Of a stretch of 14,797 nt of DNA, positions 1-5,796 are shown piece after piece (positions within the stretch are counted from its first letter, which is position 1; every line of letters starts with the position of its first letter). The notes below the pieces were generated by a model, which saw nothing but the letters and a program-made list of their open reading frames with translations, made no database searches and had not been told where the DNA came from. The position numbers and the translations under genes are program-made. Origin of the DNA: Spirochaetaceae bacterium (GTDB lineage Bacteria > Spirochaetota > Spirochaetia > Treponematales > Breznakiellaceae); NCBI GenBank assembly GCA_031280115.1, contig JAITHF010000226.1, positions 1 to 14,797 of the forward strand. The letters are read 5' to 3'.

Positions 1-120
1 CCTAACGGGAGCGCCGCCGTCATATAGTTTCATTATGAAAAAAATAATACCAGCGCCCTCCCGTCTGGTCAAGGGCTTTCTTTATTGAGCGCTGCGCTGC
101 GCTTGCGCTTTTTAAGAGAT
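1..120. other. Left-edge noncoding stretch
   Basis: No convincing gene is visible here. A minus-strand ATG at 21-23 (reading M-T-A-A-L-P-L leftwards off the window) could begin the next gene of the minus-strand sugar operon. It has no Shine-Dalgarno sequence and only about seven codons are visible, so it is not called. A 17-codon plus-strand frame from 35 looks like chance. The stretch holds a run of alternating GCGCT/TGCGC motifs (about 88-110) and a 7-bp inverted repeat, ACGGGAG at 5-11 with CTCCCGT at 58-64. Confidence 0.4.
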
Positions 121-142
121 TTGGGGGAACCAGTTCCCCCAA
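121..142. repeat. Perfect GC-rich hairpin
   Basis: TTGGGGGAAC at 121-130 pairs with GTTCCCCCAA at 133-142, giving a 10-bp perfect stem closing on a 2-base loop (realistically 9 bp with 4 bases). No T-run follows on either strand, so it is not a standard intrinsic terminator. It directly abuts the dispersed repeat at 141-223 and may be part of the same element. Confidence 0.7.
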
Positions 143-223
143 ACCCCCAACCAACGGCTTCCTGCGCTGCGCCGCTAACGCTATCGAATTCCGCTGAGGC
201 GCCGCGTGTGGGTTGTGACTAAA
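141..223 (+). repeat. Dispersed intergenic repeat, copy 1
   Basis: This shares a series of blocks, in order, with the reverse complement of 8478-8590: CTTCCTGCGC (158-167), GCGCC, ATCGAA, TCCGCTGAGGCGC (190-202 with flank) and GGGTTGTGACTAAA (210-223). The AACCCCCAACC-type sequence before it (143-153) also resembles the corresponding part of copy 2. Relative to the neighbouring gene it lies about 40 bp downstream of the minus-strand aminotransferase stop, in the same gene-relative orientation as copy 2. Function is unknown; it resembles a REP/MITE-like family. Confidence 0.75.
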
Positions 224-233
224 ATTGCAGACC

Positions 234-277
234 CTCTCACCGCGAGAAGCACGTGAACCCCCCTATGGGGGTGAGAG
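234..277 (-). other. Inverted repeat overlapping the aminotransferase stop
   Basis: CTCTCACC at 234-241 is the perfect inverse of GGTGAGAG at 270-277. A second, partly exclusive hairpin, CCCCC-TAT-GGGGG, lies at 259-271 and includes the TAG stop at 263-265. The two stems share bases 270-271, so they could be alternative folds in the minus-strand mRNA. There is no U-run, so a termination role is not supported; RNA processing, attenuation or 3'-end protection are possible. Confidence 0.45.
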
Positions 278-1456
278 GAGCACCGCGTCAATGACTCTTT
301 GAACGTGCGCCGCCTCCATGCCGGGCCATATCGGGAGGGAAACCTCCCCCTTAAACGCCGCAAGGGATTCAGGAAAATCCCCATCTTCAAAGCCGTACTG
401 TTTTTTGTAATACGGCATGGTATGCAGAGGGATAAAATGCACCGAAACGCCCACCCCCACGTCCCGCAGTTTCTCAATGCACTGGTCCCGAAACCCGCCA
501 GCGCCCCTAAAGCGCAGCGGATACAGGTGGCGGGCGTCCCCCTCGCCGGTAGGGGGCAGGATAAAACGCCCGTCCCCTGCAAACGCCGCGTCATAGCCCG
601 CGGCAATCTCCTTACGCATAGCAAGAAGCCCCCGGGCTTTCCCAAGCTGGACCCGCCCTATCGCCGCAAGCAGGTCAGGCATATTGTACTTGTACCCCGG
701 CGCCGCCACCTGGTAATACCAAGGCGCCTTGGTATCAGTGTAGCGGTTCCATATACTCCGGTCTATGCCGTGGGAACGCATAATCCGCATCCGGCTGGCG
801 GTTTCAGGGTTTTTTGTTACCACCATGCCCCCTTCGCCGGTGGTGATGGTCTTGGTGGCGTAGAACGAAAACACCCCCGCGTCCCCTATGGCGCCGGCCC
901 ATGCGCCGCTTGCAAGGCGGGAGGGGAACGCATGGGCCGCGTCTTCTATAATTTTAAGGCTGTACTCTTTGGCAATAGCCGTTATAGCGTCCATATCGCA
1001 GGGAAGCCCCCCGAAGTGAACCGGAATGACCGCCTTCGCCGCGCCTGCGGGCCCCCAGTCCCCGCGGGCGAAGCGGTAGGCCCGGCGGTTTCCGGCGAGC
1101 CGCTTGAGGGTGCGCTCCAGCGCGGACGGGTCAAGGTGGAAGGTCCCGGGGGCAATGTCAACAAAGACCGGCTCCGCCCCCAGATAGCGGACCGCTCCGG
1201 CAGTGGCGGCAAAGGTGTATGACGGAAGGGCCACCAGGTCCCCGGGCCCCACGCCGCAGGCTTCAAGGGCAAGATGGAGGCCGCTGGTGGCGGAGTTCAC
1301 CGCCAGCGCCGCGGCGCCGGCGCCCTCCAAGAAACGGGCGAACTCTGTTTCAAAGGCCAGGGCTTCAGCGGCGGTGGTGAGCCAGCCTGAGCGCAGGACC
1401 CGCAGCACCGCTTCTTCTTCTTCAGCGCCGATATGCGGGCGGGCGAAGGGTATCAT
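263..1456 (-). CDS. DegT/DnrJ/EryC1/StrS family PLP-dependent sugar aminotransferase
   Basis: The 397-residue protein is the usual length for the family, which transfers an amino group (normally from glutamate) to a 4-keto or 3-keto nucleotide sugar. The family signature is intact: VNSATSGLHLAL at about 53-64 (phosphate-binding segment), IEDAAHA at 170-176 with Asp172 expected to hold the pyridine nitrogen, and FYATKTITTGEGG at 198-210 with Lys202 as the expected Schiff-base lysine. Its ATG overlaps the stop of the upstream dehydratase gene (ATGA, 1453-1456), implying translational coupling. Since that enzyme class makes 4-keto-6-deoxy sugars, the natural inference is a 4-amino-4,6-dideoxy sugar of the kind made by PglE, PseC or perosamine synthase. 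Which sugar cannot be told from sequence alone. Confidence 0.93.
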   Translation of the reverse strand: MIPFARPHIGAEEEEAVLRVLRSGWLTTAAEALAFETEFARFLEGAGAAALAVNSATSGLHLALEACGVGPGDLVALPSYTFAATAGAVRYLGAEPVFVDIAPGTFHLDPSALERTLKRLAGNRRAYRFARGDWGPAGAAKAVIPVHFGGLPCDMDAITAIAKEYSLKIIEDAAHAFPSRLASGAWAGAIGDAGVFSFYATKTITTGEGGMVVTKNPETASRMRIMRSHGIDRSIWNRYTDTKAPWYYQVAAPGYKYNMPDLLAAIGRVQLGKARGLLAMRKEIAAGYDAAFAGDGRFILPPTGEGDARHLYPLRFRGAGGFRDQCIEKLRDVGVGVSVHFIPLHTMPYYKKQYGFEDGDFPESLAAFKGEVSLPIWPGMEAAHVQRVIDAVLLSPP

Positions 1457-3057
1457 GTGCCGGACGCCCGCGCGGGAAACGTCAGGAACGCGGGAAACGC
1501 CTGAACCGCCGGCAAAGGGGCGGTCTCAGGCCGGGGCGCCGGGGCGCCGTTCCGCTCGGCAAACCCCGGAATACCTTCCCGCAGGATTTTCCGCAGAAGC
1601 GCGCTGTCCCGGAACAGCTCCGGCCTGCGGGGGTCCCGCTGGCAAACGGGGCGCAGTTCCTCTATAAGGCGGGCAATATCCACGCGGTGCGGGGCTTTCC
1701 GCTCAACTTTGAGGATGCGGTTGAACTCGGTGCGCCGGGGCTCCTCGTCCTCCCCCCACAGTTTCTCGTCAAGCCGCTCTCCGGGGCGCAGCCCCACATA
1801 TTCGATGGGAATGTCCCGCTCCGGCTCAAAGCCGTAGAACCGTATCATCTGCTCCGCCATGTCCCGGATTCGTACAGGGTCCCCCATGTCAAGGAGGTAC
1901 AGGCTCCCGTTCTCCCCCACGCCGCCGGCTTTCAGAACCAGCGAGCAGGCTTCGGGAATAGTCATAAACCAGCGCCGCATTTCAGGGTGGGTGACGGTAA
2001 CAGGCCCGCCTTGCTCTATCTGCCGCTGGAACAAGGGCATGATAGAACCCCGCGAGCCAAGCACGTTGCCGAACCGGACTACCATGAAGTTAAGGCCGTT
2101 CCCGCCTTGTTTCCCGTTATATGCCGCCGCGGCCTCAAGGACCAGCCGCTCGCAGAGGTACTTGGACACGCCGTACACCGACACAGGCTCCACCGCCTTG
2201 TCGGTGGTGATATGCACAAAGCGCTTTACCCCGTGCCGGGCGGCGGCGGCGATGAGGTTGTCTGTGCCGAACAGGTTGTTCTCAACCGCCGCCACCGGGT
2301 TCTCCTCCATCATGGGAACGTGTTTGTACGCGGCGGTATGAAAAACCACGTCCGCATTGAGCCGCCCCATAATCCATTCCATATAGTCCCGGTCTTTCAG
2401 GTCCCCGATAATAGGCACCAGGCTCGCCTTTTCCCCGACCCCTTCGTCTTGCAGGAGCCGCAGTTCCCGGTCGATCTGGTAAATCGAGTTTTCCCCGTGG
2501 CCCAAGAGGTACAGCCGCGCGGCCCCGCCGGACAGGAGCTGGCGGCAGAGCTCGCTGCCTATGGACCCGCCCGCGCCGGTAATGAGCACCCGCTTCCCCC
2601 GCAGGTACGCGAGGCTTTCTTTGAGGTTCACCGCAACAGGGGTGCGGCCCAGAAGGTCTTGCGGGTCAATAAAGCGGGTCTGGATGAAATGGGGGTCCCC
2701 TTCTATAATTTGGGAAATCCCCGGCAGGATCCGTATGCGCTGGAACCCGGCCTGTTTGAGGATTTGATAGATTTCCCGAAGGTATTCCTGAGAAGCGTTG
2801 GGTATCGCGATAATCGCCTGGTCAGCGCTTTTCATACGCAGGAGCCGCGCCACGTCCCGGATGGGGCCCAGCACGGGTATACCGTCGATTTTCCTGCCGA
2901 TTTTTTCAGGATCGTCGTCAAGGAACGCCACCACTTCGCCGAAGACCGCTTTCGCCTTGATCTCCTGCGCCAGGGTCCTTCCGGCAAAGCCGGCGCCGAT
3001 AATATATAACCGTTCAGATTTTATGATAGCCATATTTTTCCAACTGCTTTTTTCCAT
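1453..3057 (-). CDS. FlaA1/PglF/CapD-type nucleoside-diphosphate-sugar 4,6-dehydratase
   Basis: The 534-residue protein has two Rossmann domains. The N-terminal one has GAGFAG at 21-26. The catalytic SDR domain has GAGGSIGSE at 161-169, TTDK at 284-287 and Y-G-V-S-K at 295-299. The family removes water from UDP-GlcNAc or a related NDP-sugar to give a 4-keto-6-deoxy intermediate. Long relatives such as PglF and WbpM carry four N-terminal membrane helices; this one begins at the first Rossmann fold, so it should be soluble. It keeps a Tyr in the YxxxK motif where the long WbpM/PglF branch typically has Met. The last ~35 residues are Pro/Ala-rich low complexity. ATG at 3057 is chosen; an in-frame ATG at 3033 is an alternative, and neither has a strong Shine-Dalgarno sequence. 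It is coupled to the aminotransferase by a 4-nt overlap. Confidence 0.93.
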   Translation of the reverse strand: MEKSSWKNMAIIKSERLYIIGAGFAGRTLAQEIKAKAVFGEVVAFLDDDPEKIGRKIDGIPVLGPIRDVARLLRMKSADQAIIAIPNASQEYLREIYQILKQAGFQRIRILPGISQIIEGDPHFIQTRFIDPQDLLGRTPVAVNLKESLAYLRGKRVLITGAGGSIGSELCRQLLSGGAARLYLLGHGENSIYQIDRELRLLQDEGVGEKASLVPIIGDLKDRDYMEWIMGRLNADVVFHTAAYKHVPMMEENPVAAVENNLFGTDNLIAAAARHGVKRFVHITTDKAVEPVSVYGVSKYLCERLVLEAAAAYNGKQGGNGLNFMVVRFGNVLGSRGSIMPLFQRQIEQGGPVTVTHPEMRRWFMTIPEACSLVLKAGGVGENGSLYLLDMGDPVRIRDMAEQMIRFYGFEPERDIPIEYVGLRPGERLDEKLWGEDEEPRRTEFNRILKVERKAPHRVDIARLIEELRPVCQRDPRRPELFRDSALLRKILREGIPGFAERNGAPAPRPETAPLPAVQAFPAFLTFPARASGT

Positions 3058-3105
3058 TTTTCTTTTTCCGTTCTTCTTTCTCTCTATTTTCTATTTTTTG
3101 TTTTC

Positions 3106-3135
3106 TCTATTTCTATTTTCTCTATTTCTATTTTC
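3106..3135 (-). repeat. Two exact 15-bp tandem units in the purine-rich leader
   Basis: TCTATTTCTATTTTC occurs at 3106-3120 and again, identically, at 3121-3135 (plus-strand reading). In the minus-strand mRNA the sequence is A/G-rich and should be unstructured. A slippage-prone tandem this close to the start codon (about 50 nt away) could change leader length between strains. Confidence 0.8.
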
Positions 3136-3170
3136 TGTTTTTTCTAAATAGGTATTGCTTCTGCTGCCGG

Positions 3171-3195
3171 GCCCCCCCCCTTTTCTCTAGGGGGC
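3171..3195 (-). other. GC hairpin with C9/G9 homopolymer
   Basis: On the plus strand nine C residues (3172-3180) are followed after 9 bases by GGGGGC (3190-3195). In the minus-strand transcript GCCCCC (from 3195) can pair with several registers of the G9 run, the register ending GGGGGC at 3171 being perfect with a 13-nt loop. No U-run follows, so it is not a classical terminator. It is the strongest structure in the leader and a candidate recognition hairpin for a LoaP-type factor. Confidence 0.5.
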
Positions 3196-3255
3196 GCTTC
3201 TCTATCCCTGCCCACCTCTTCCCCGCCCGCTCATTCCGCAAAGGACCGCCCCTTT

Positions 3256-3783
3256 TTAAAGCTCTGACGGCTCAAGCGTTTCAAAAGCAAGGTCAATGGC
3301 AAAAGAATCGTCGTATACATCAAGTTTAACCTTTGCCCTTCTCTTTCTTTTATCGACCTTAATGATATTTCCCTCAAGACCCGCAAGGGGCCCTTCAACC
3401 ACTACAATACGGGAATTTTGGTCAAAATAAACCTTTGATATGCCGGCTACAGGGCCGAATATTTTGGTGAAGCGCAGGGCCGTCTCCATATCCCGGTCGC
3501 TCAGGGGGCATACATCCTGATTGGAGCGCAGGAACCGGAAAAATCCCTCAGTCCCCCTGAACGCCCGCTTATGAAGGCATATATCCTCACCGGCGAGGGG
3601 TTCAACAAAAATATAGCCCGGGAATACCGGCGCGTTGGTGGGGATGTGTTTCCCCTGCTGCCTTATGATTATTCTACGCTGGGGAAAATAGAGGGAAACA
3701 GGTATGTCAGGGTAGCGGGCCTTAAAGCGCTTGATATAGGGTTCCTCATATTTTGTTCTAACCTGTATAGTATAATAATTCAT
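3256..3783 (-). CDS. Specialised NusG-family transcription antiterminator (LoaP/RfaH-like)
   Basis: The 175-residue protein has an N-terminal NGN domain (about 1-105; MNYYTIQVRTKYE at the start, PVFPGYIFVEP around 52-62) and a C-terminal KOW domain (IVVVEGPLAGLEGNIIKVDK, about 125-144). NGN binds the RNA polymerase clamp and keeps it from pausing or terminating; KOW contacts ribosome or Rho partners. Housekeeping nusG normally sits with secE and rplKA. This gene instead stands alone at the head of a sugar-biosynthesis operon, the typical context of specialised paralogues (RfaH, UpxY, LoaP) that act on their own long operon. LoaP is my best guess because I recall LoaP proteins being reported in spirochaetes; UpxY-like cannot be ruled out. 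The start at 3783 is supported by a -10 hexamer 7 nt upstream. Confidence 0.88.
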   Translation of the reverse strand: MNYYTIQVRTKYEEPYIKRFKARYPDIPVSLYFPQRRIIIRQQGKHIPTNAPVFPGYIFVEPLAGEDICLHKRAFRGTEGFFRFLRSNQDVCPLSDRDMETALRFTKIFGPVAGISKVYFDQNSRIVVVEGPLAGLEGNIIKVDKRKRRAKVKLDVYDDSFAIDLAFETLEPSEL

Positions 3784-3790
3784 AAGGCAA

Positions 3791-3818
3791 AGTATACCCG
3801 AAACACCGGGCGTTTAAA
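3791..3818 (-). promoter_or_regulatory. Promoter of the NusG-paralogue/sugar operon
   Basis: On the minus strand, TATACT (plus-strand 3791-3796) ends 7 nt before the ATG at 3783. The -35 region is weak: TTTAAA (3813-3818) at 16-bp spacing, or TTTTAA (3814-3819) at 17. Transcription would start on or next to the A of the ATG, so the nusG mRNA should be leaderless. There is no Shine-Dalgarno sequence. Confidence 0.6.
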
Positions 3819-3886
3819 AGCCGGCCTGTTTTTGTTTCAGACCCGCGCCAAAGGGAACTCTCCTCCCAAGGGGCGGCGCCGGCTTT
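3817..3886. promoter_or_regulatory. Paired 9-bp inverted half-sites in the divergent promoter region
   Basis: AAAGCCGGC at 3817-3825 and its exact reverse complement GCCGGCTTT at 3878-3886 lie symmetrically in the 135-bp gap between the divergent nusG-like and thioesterase genes. Each half touches the -35 region of one of the two promoters. The half-sites start 61 bp apart, about six helical turns. A shared repressor or looping site is an inference from position; GC-rich 9-mers can also recur by chance. Confidence 0.4.
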
Positions 3887-3912
3887 ACTTTAAAGCAGCG
3901 GGCAGGTATACT
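3884..3912 (+). promoter_or_regulatory. Promoter of the thioesterase-HIT-MoxR operon
   Basis: TTTACT (3884-3889), a 17-bp spacer and TATACT (3907-3912) form a good sigma70-type promoter. Only 6 nt separate the -10 from the ATG at 3919, so the mRNA should begin at the start codon. There is no Shine-Dalgarno sequence. Confidence 0.65.
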
Positions 3913-3918
3913 TCCTGC

Positions 3919-4323
3919 ATGGAATATAACGCGCGCTTAGAACCCGGCGTAAAGGGTGAAAAAACTGCTATGGTTACGGATGAGAACACCGCCCTTTCCT
4001 GCGGGAGCGGCGGCCTCCCCGTATACGCCACCCCTGCTATGGCGGCGCTTATGGAAGGGGCCTGCACCGCGGCCCTAGAACACCTGCCTGAGGGGTTTTC
4101 CACCGTAGGGACCGAACTGGCCGTCACCCACCTCTCGGCCACACCTCTGGGGCTGCGGGTCCGCGCCGTGGGGGAGCTGGTGTCTGTTGACAACAGGACC
4201 CTGCGTTTCAAGGTGGAAGCCTTTGACGAGGCGGGAAAAATCGGCGAAGGCGCCCATACGCGGTTCATCATTGAAAACGAAAAATTTATGCGTAAGGCCC
4301 TGTCCAAAAAGAGGCCCGAATGA
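3919..4323 (+). CDS. FlK-like hotdog-fold acyl-CoA thioesterase
   Basis: The 134-residue protein matches the fluoroacetyl-CoA thioesterase (FlK) family of hotdog enzymes, which hydrolyse short acyl-CoA thioesters in the cytoplasm. Family landmarks are VYATPAMAALMEGA at 35-48, VGTELAVTHLSATPLG at 63-78 and a C-terminal GAHTRFIIENEKF at 111-123. Thr38, Glu46 and His71 align with the catalytic Thr42/Glu50/His76 of FlK by spacing. Most relatives are not fluoroacetate specialists, so the natural substrate is unknown. The frame is open much further upstream (to 3571), but that part is antisense to the nusG-like gene. ATG 3919 fits family length and the promoter 6 nt before it. Its stop overlaps the next start (ATGA, 4320-4323). 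Confidence 0.85.
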   Translation: MEYNARLEPGVKGEKTAMVTDENTALSCGSGGLPVYATPAMAALMEGACTAALEHLPEGFSTVGTELAVTHLSATPLGLRVRAVGELVSVDNRTLRFKVEAFDEAGKIGEGAHTRFIIENEKFMRKALSKKRPE

Positions 4324-4688
4324 GCGGCGGAACAGACAGCGTTCAGGAAGGCTGCGTGTTCTGCCGTATTGCCCGGGGCCTGATACCCAGCGACAAAATC
4401 TATGAAGACGGCGATTTCCTCGCGTTCTATGATCTGAGCCCGCAGGCGCCGGTGCATTTTCTGGTTATCCCCAAAAGGCATATCGAAAGCCTCATGGATC
4501 TGGCTGAGGCGGACCGGAACCTTGCAGGGGGCCTCCTTATAAAGGCCCGGGAACTGGCGGAGAAACTTGGGTGCGCCGGGAAGGGCGGGCGTTTCGTGAT
4601 TAACTGCAAGAGCGACGGAGGGCAGACCGTCCCCCACCTCCATCTCCATGTGCTTGCAGGGCGCCCCCTTTGCTGGCCCCCGGGATAA
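4320..4688 (+). CDS. hinT: HIT-family nucleotide hydrolase, HinT branch
   Basis: The 122-residue protein has the N-terminal CVFCRI motif (12-17), His54 in PKRHIES and the histidine triad HLHLHV at 106-111, where the middle His108 is the expected nucleophile. The C-terminus RPLCWPPG is typical of HinT/HINT1. Members are small dimeric cytoplasmic enzymes that hydrolyse adenosine phosphoramidates or acyl-adenylates. Translation is coupled to the thioesterase by a 4-nt overlap, and the MoxR gene starts 19 nt downstream. A functional link with the thioesterase is not established. Confidence 0.93.
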   Translation: MSGGTDSVQEGCVFCRIARGLIPSDKIYEDGDFLAFYDLSPQAPVHFLVIPKRHIESLMDLAEADRNLAGGLLIKARELAEKLGCAGKGGRFVINCKSDGGQTVPHLHLHVLAGRPLCWPPG

Positions 4689-4707
4689 CCCTTTTGAGGC
4701 AGGGAAC

Positions 4708-5727
4708 ATGACAGGCCCGGCGCATGACCAGAGCGCAGCCGAAACAGCGGCTATTTTAGACTCCTGCCGCAGCGAGCTGGCCCGGCGCATTGTGGGGCAG
4801 GCCGAAATGGTAAACGGCCTCCTTACGGCGCTCATTGCAGGGGGGCATATCCTGCTTGAAGGGGTGCCCGGGCTCGCGAAAACCCTGGCGGTCAAGAGCC
4901 TTGCCGCTATTACCGGCCTCTTGTTCAAGCGGATTCAGTTTACCCCGGACCTGCTGCCCGCGGACCTGACCGGCACGCTTGTATGGGAGCAGGCGTCCGG
5001 CGCGTTCTCCGTGCGCCGGGGGCCGGTCTTCGCCAACCTTATCCTTGCTGACGAGCTGAACCGCGCGCCGGCGAAGGTCCAGTCCGCGCTGCTTGAGGCA
5101 ATGGAGGAAAAACAGGTAACTATCGGGGAGGCTACCTACCCCCTGCCTTCGCCGTTCTTCGTGCTGGCCACCCAGAACCCTATTGAACATGAGGGGACCT
5201 ATACGCTGCCCGAGGCGGAGCTTGACCGGTTTTTAATGAAAATACTCATCCGTTACCCCAGCATAGAAGAGGAAATCCAGATTGTGCGCCGCGCCGCGTC
5301 CCCTGACGGCCCTGCGCCGGCGCCTCTTTCTGCGGTGCTGAAACCGGAAACCTTGGCCGTTCTCCGGGCCGCCGCGTCGTCGGTGTTTGTTGACGCCCGC
5401 CTTGCGGCGTACATGGTGTCTATTGCGGCGGCCTCCCGCCCCTTAGCCCCGGGGCCCGGGGCTGATACGATGGAGAAAGCCGCACGGGAGGGGCTGTACC
5501 GGTATATCGCCTTCGGCGCCTCCCCGCGGGCGTCTATCGCCCTGTACCGGTGCGCCCGGATACGGGCCCTCTTTGAGGGGCGCTCCTTTGTTACCCCTGA
5601 AGACGTGAAAACCGCGGCCCCGCCGGTGCTGCGGCACCGGATCGTGCTTTCCTACGAGGCCGAAGCGGACGGCCTTGATCAGGACGCGGTCATCTCCCGG
5701 CTCCTCTCCTTTGTCCCTATCCCCTAA
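4708..5727 (+). CDS. MoxR-family AAA+ ATPase
   Basis: The 339-residue protein has Walker A GVPGLAKT at 52-59, Walker B LILADE at 111-116 followed by LNRAPAK, sensor 1 ATQNP at 154-158, the MoxR hallmark EGTYTLPEAELDRFL at about 162-175 and sensor 2 GASPRAS near 274. MoxR ATPases act as chaperones that activate or assemble other protein complexes, usually with a von Willebrand A or DUF58 partner encoded next door. No such partner is present here. The frame is open from an ATG at 4648 inside the HIT gene, but ATG 4708 has a good GAGGCAGGGA ribosome-binding site and the expected N-terminus. Probably third gene of the thioesterase operon. Confidence 0.93.
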   Translation: MTGPAHDQSAAETAAILDSCRSELARRIVGQAEMVNGLLTALIAGGHILLEGVPGLAKTLAVKSLAAITGLLFKRIQFTPDLLPADLTGTLVWEQASGAFSVRRGPVFANLILADELNRAPAKVQSALLEAMEEKQVTIGEATYPLPSPFFVLATQNPIEHEGTYTLPEAELDRFLMKILIRYPSIEEEIQIVRRAASPDGPAPAPLSAVLKPETLAVLRAAASSVFVDARLAAYMVSIAAASRPLAPGPGADTMEKAAREGLYRYIAFGASPRASIALYRCARIRALFEGRSFVTPEDVKTAAPPVLRHRIVLSYEAEADGLDQDAVISRLLSFVPIP

Positions 5728-5757
5728 GCCCGCGCTTCCGCCCCCCTGCGCCGCGCC

Positions 5758-5787
5758 TTGACAGGGCGGAAGGGCCCGGGCTATAGT
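5758..5787 (+). promoter_or_regulatory. Consensus sigma70-type promoter of the ydcF-like gene
   Basis: A perfect TTGACA (5758-5763), an 18-bp spacer and TATAGT (5782-5787) precede the ATG at 5797 by 9 nt, so the leader would be at most about 3 nt. The in-frame TTG at 5758 is the first triplet of the -35 box, so a TTG-initiated longer protein is unlikely. Confidence 0.75.
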
Positions 5788-5796
5788 GGGGGCTTC

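Larger units (their letters stand above)
3058..3255 (-). promoter_or_regulatory. 198-nt leader between the NusG paralogue and the sugar genes
   Basis: In a window where genes are mostly separated by a few bases, this is a long gap inside an apparent operon. Read on the minus strand it starts G-rich (3255-3171), contains a GCCCCC/GGGGGC hairpin, then becomes an A/G-rich, C-poor tract of about 90 nt (3150-3058) running into the dehydratase ATG. No open frame or clear -35/-10 pair is visible. By analogy with LoaP-controlled operons, where an RNA hairpin in the 5' leader is needed for antitermination, this is the best place for the recognition element of the adjacent NusG paralogue. That role is inferred. 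Confidence 0.5.

Noticed and set aside
35..88. 17-codon plus-strand frame at the left edge
   Set aside because: Very short, with no Shine-Dalgarno sequence, promoter or recognisable similarity.
121..142. Hairpin as an intrinsic terminator for the aminotransferase operon
   Set aside because: No U-run follows the stem on either strand.
1687..3009. Long plus-strand open frame (440 codons) opposite the dehydratase gene
   Set aside because: It is antisense to a clearly conserved enzyme, has no recognisable motif, and is the kind of open frame high-GC coding DNA creates by chance.
3571..3918. N-terminal extension of the thioesterase
   Set aside because: The extra 116 codons are antisense to the NusG-like gene; the promoter and FlK family length support the ATG at 3919.
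3885..4928. Minus-strand open frame (347 codons) opposite the thioesterase, HIT and MoxR genes
   Set aside because: It spans three well-supported genes in antisense and shows no family features.
5758..5796. TTG start for the ydcf-like protein
   Set aside because: The TTG is the first triplet of a perfect TTGACA -35 box, so it would not be in the mRNA from that promoter.
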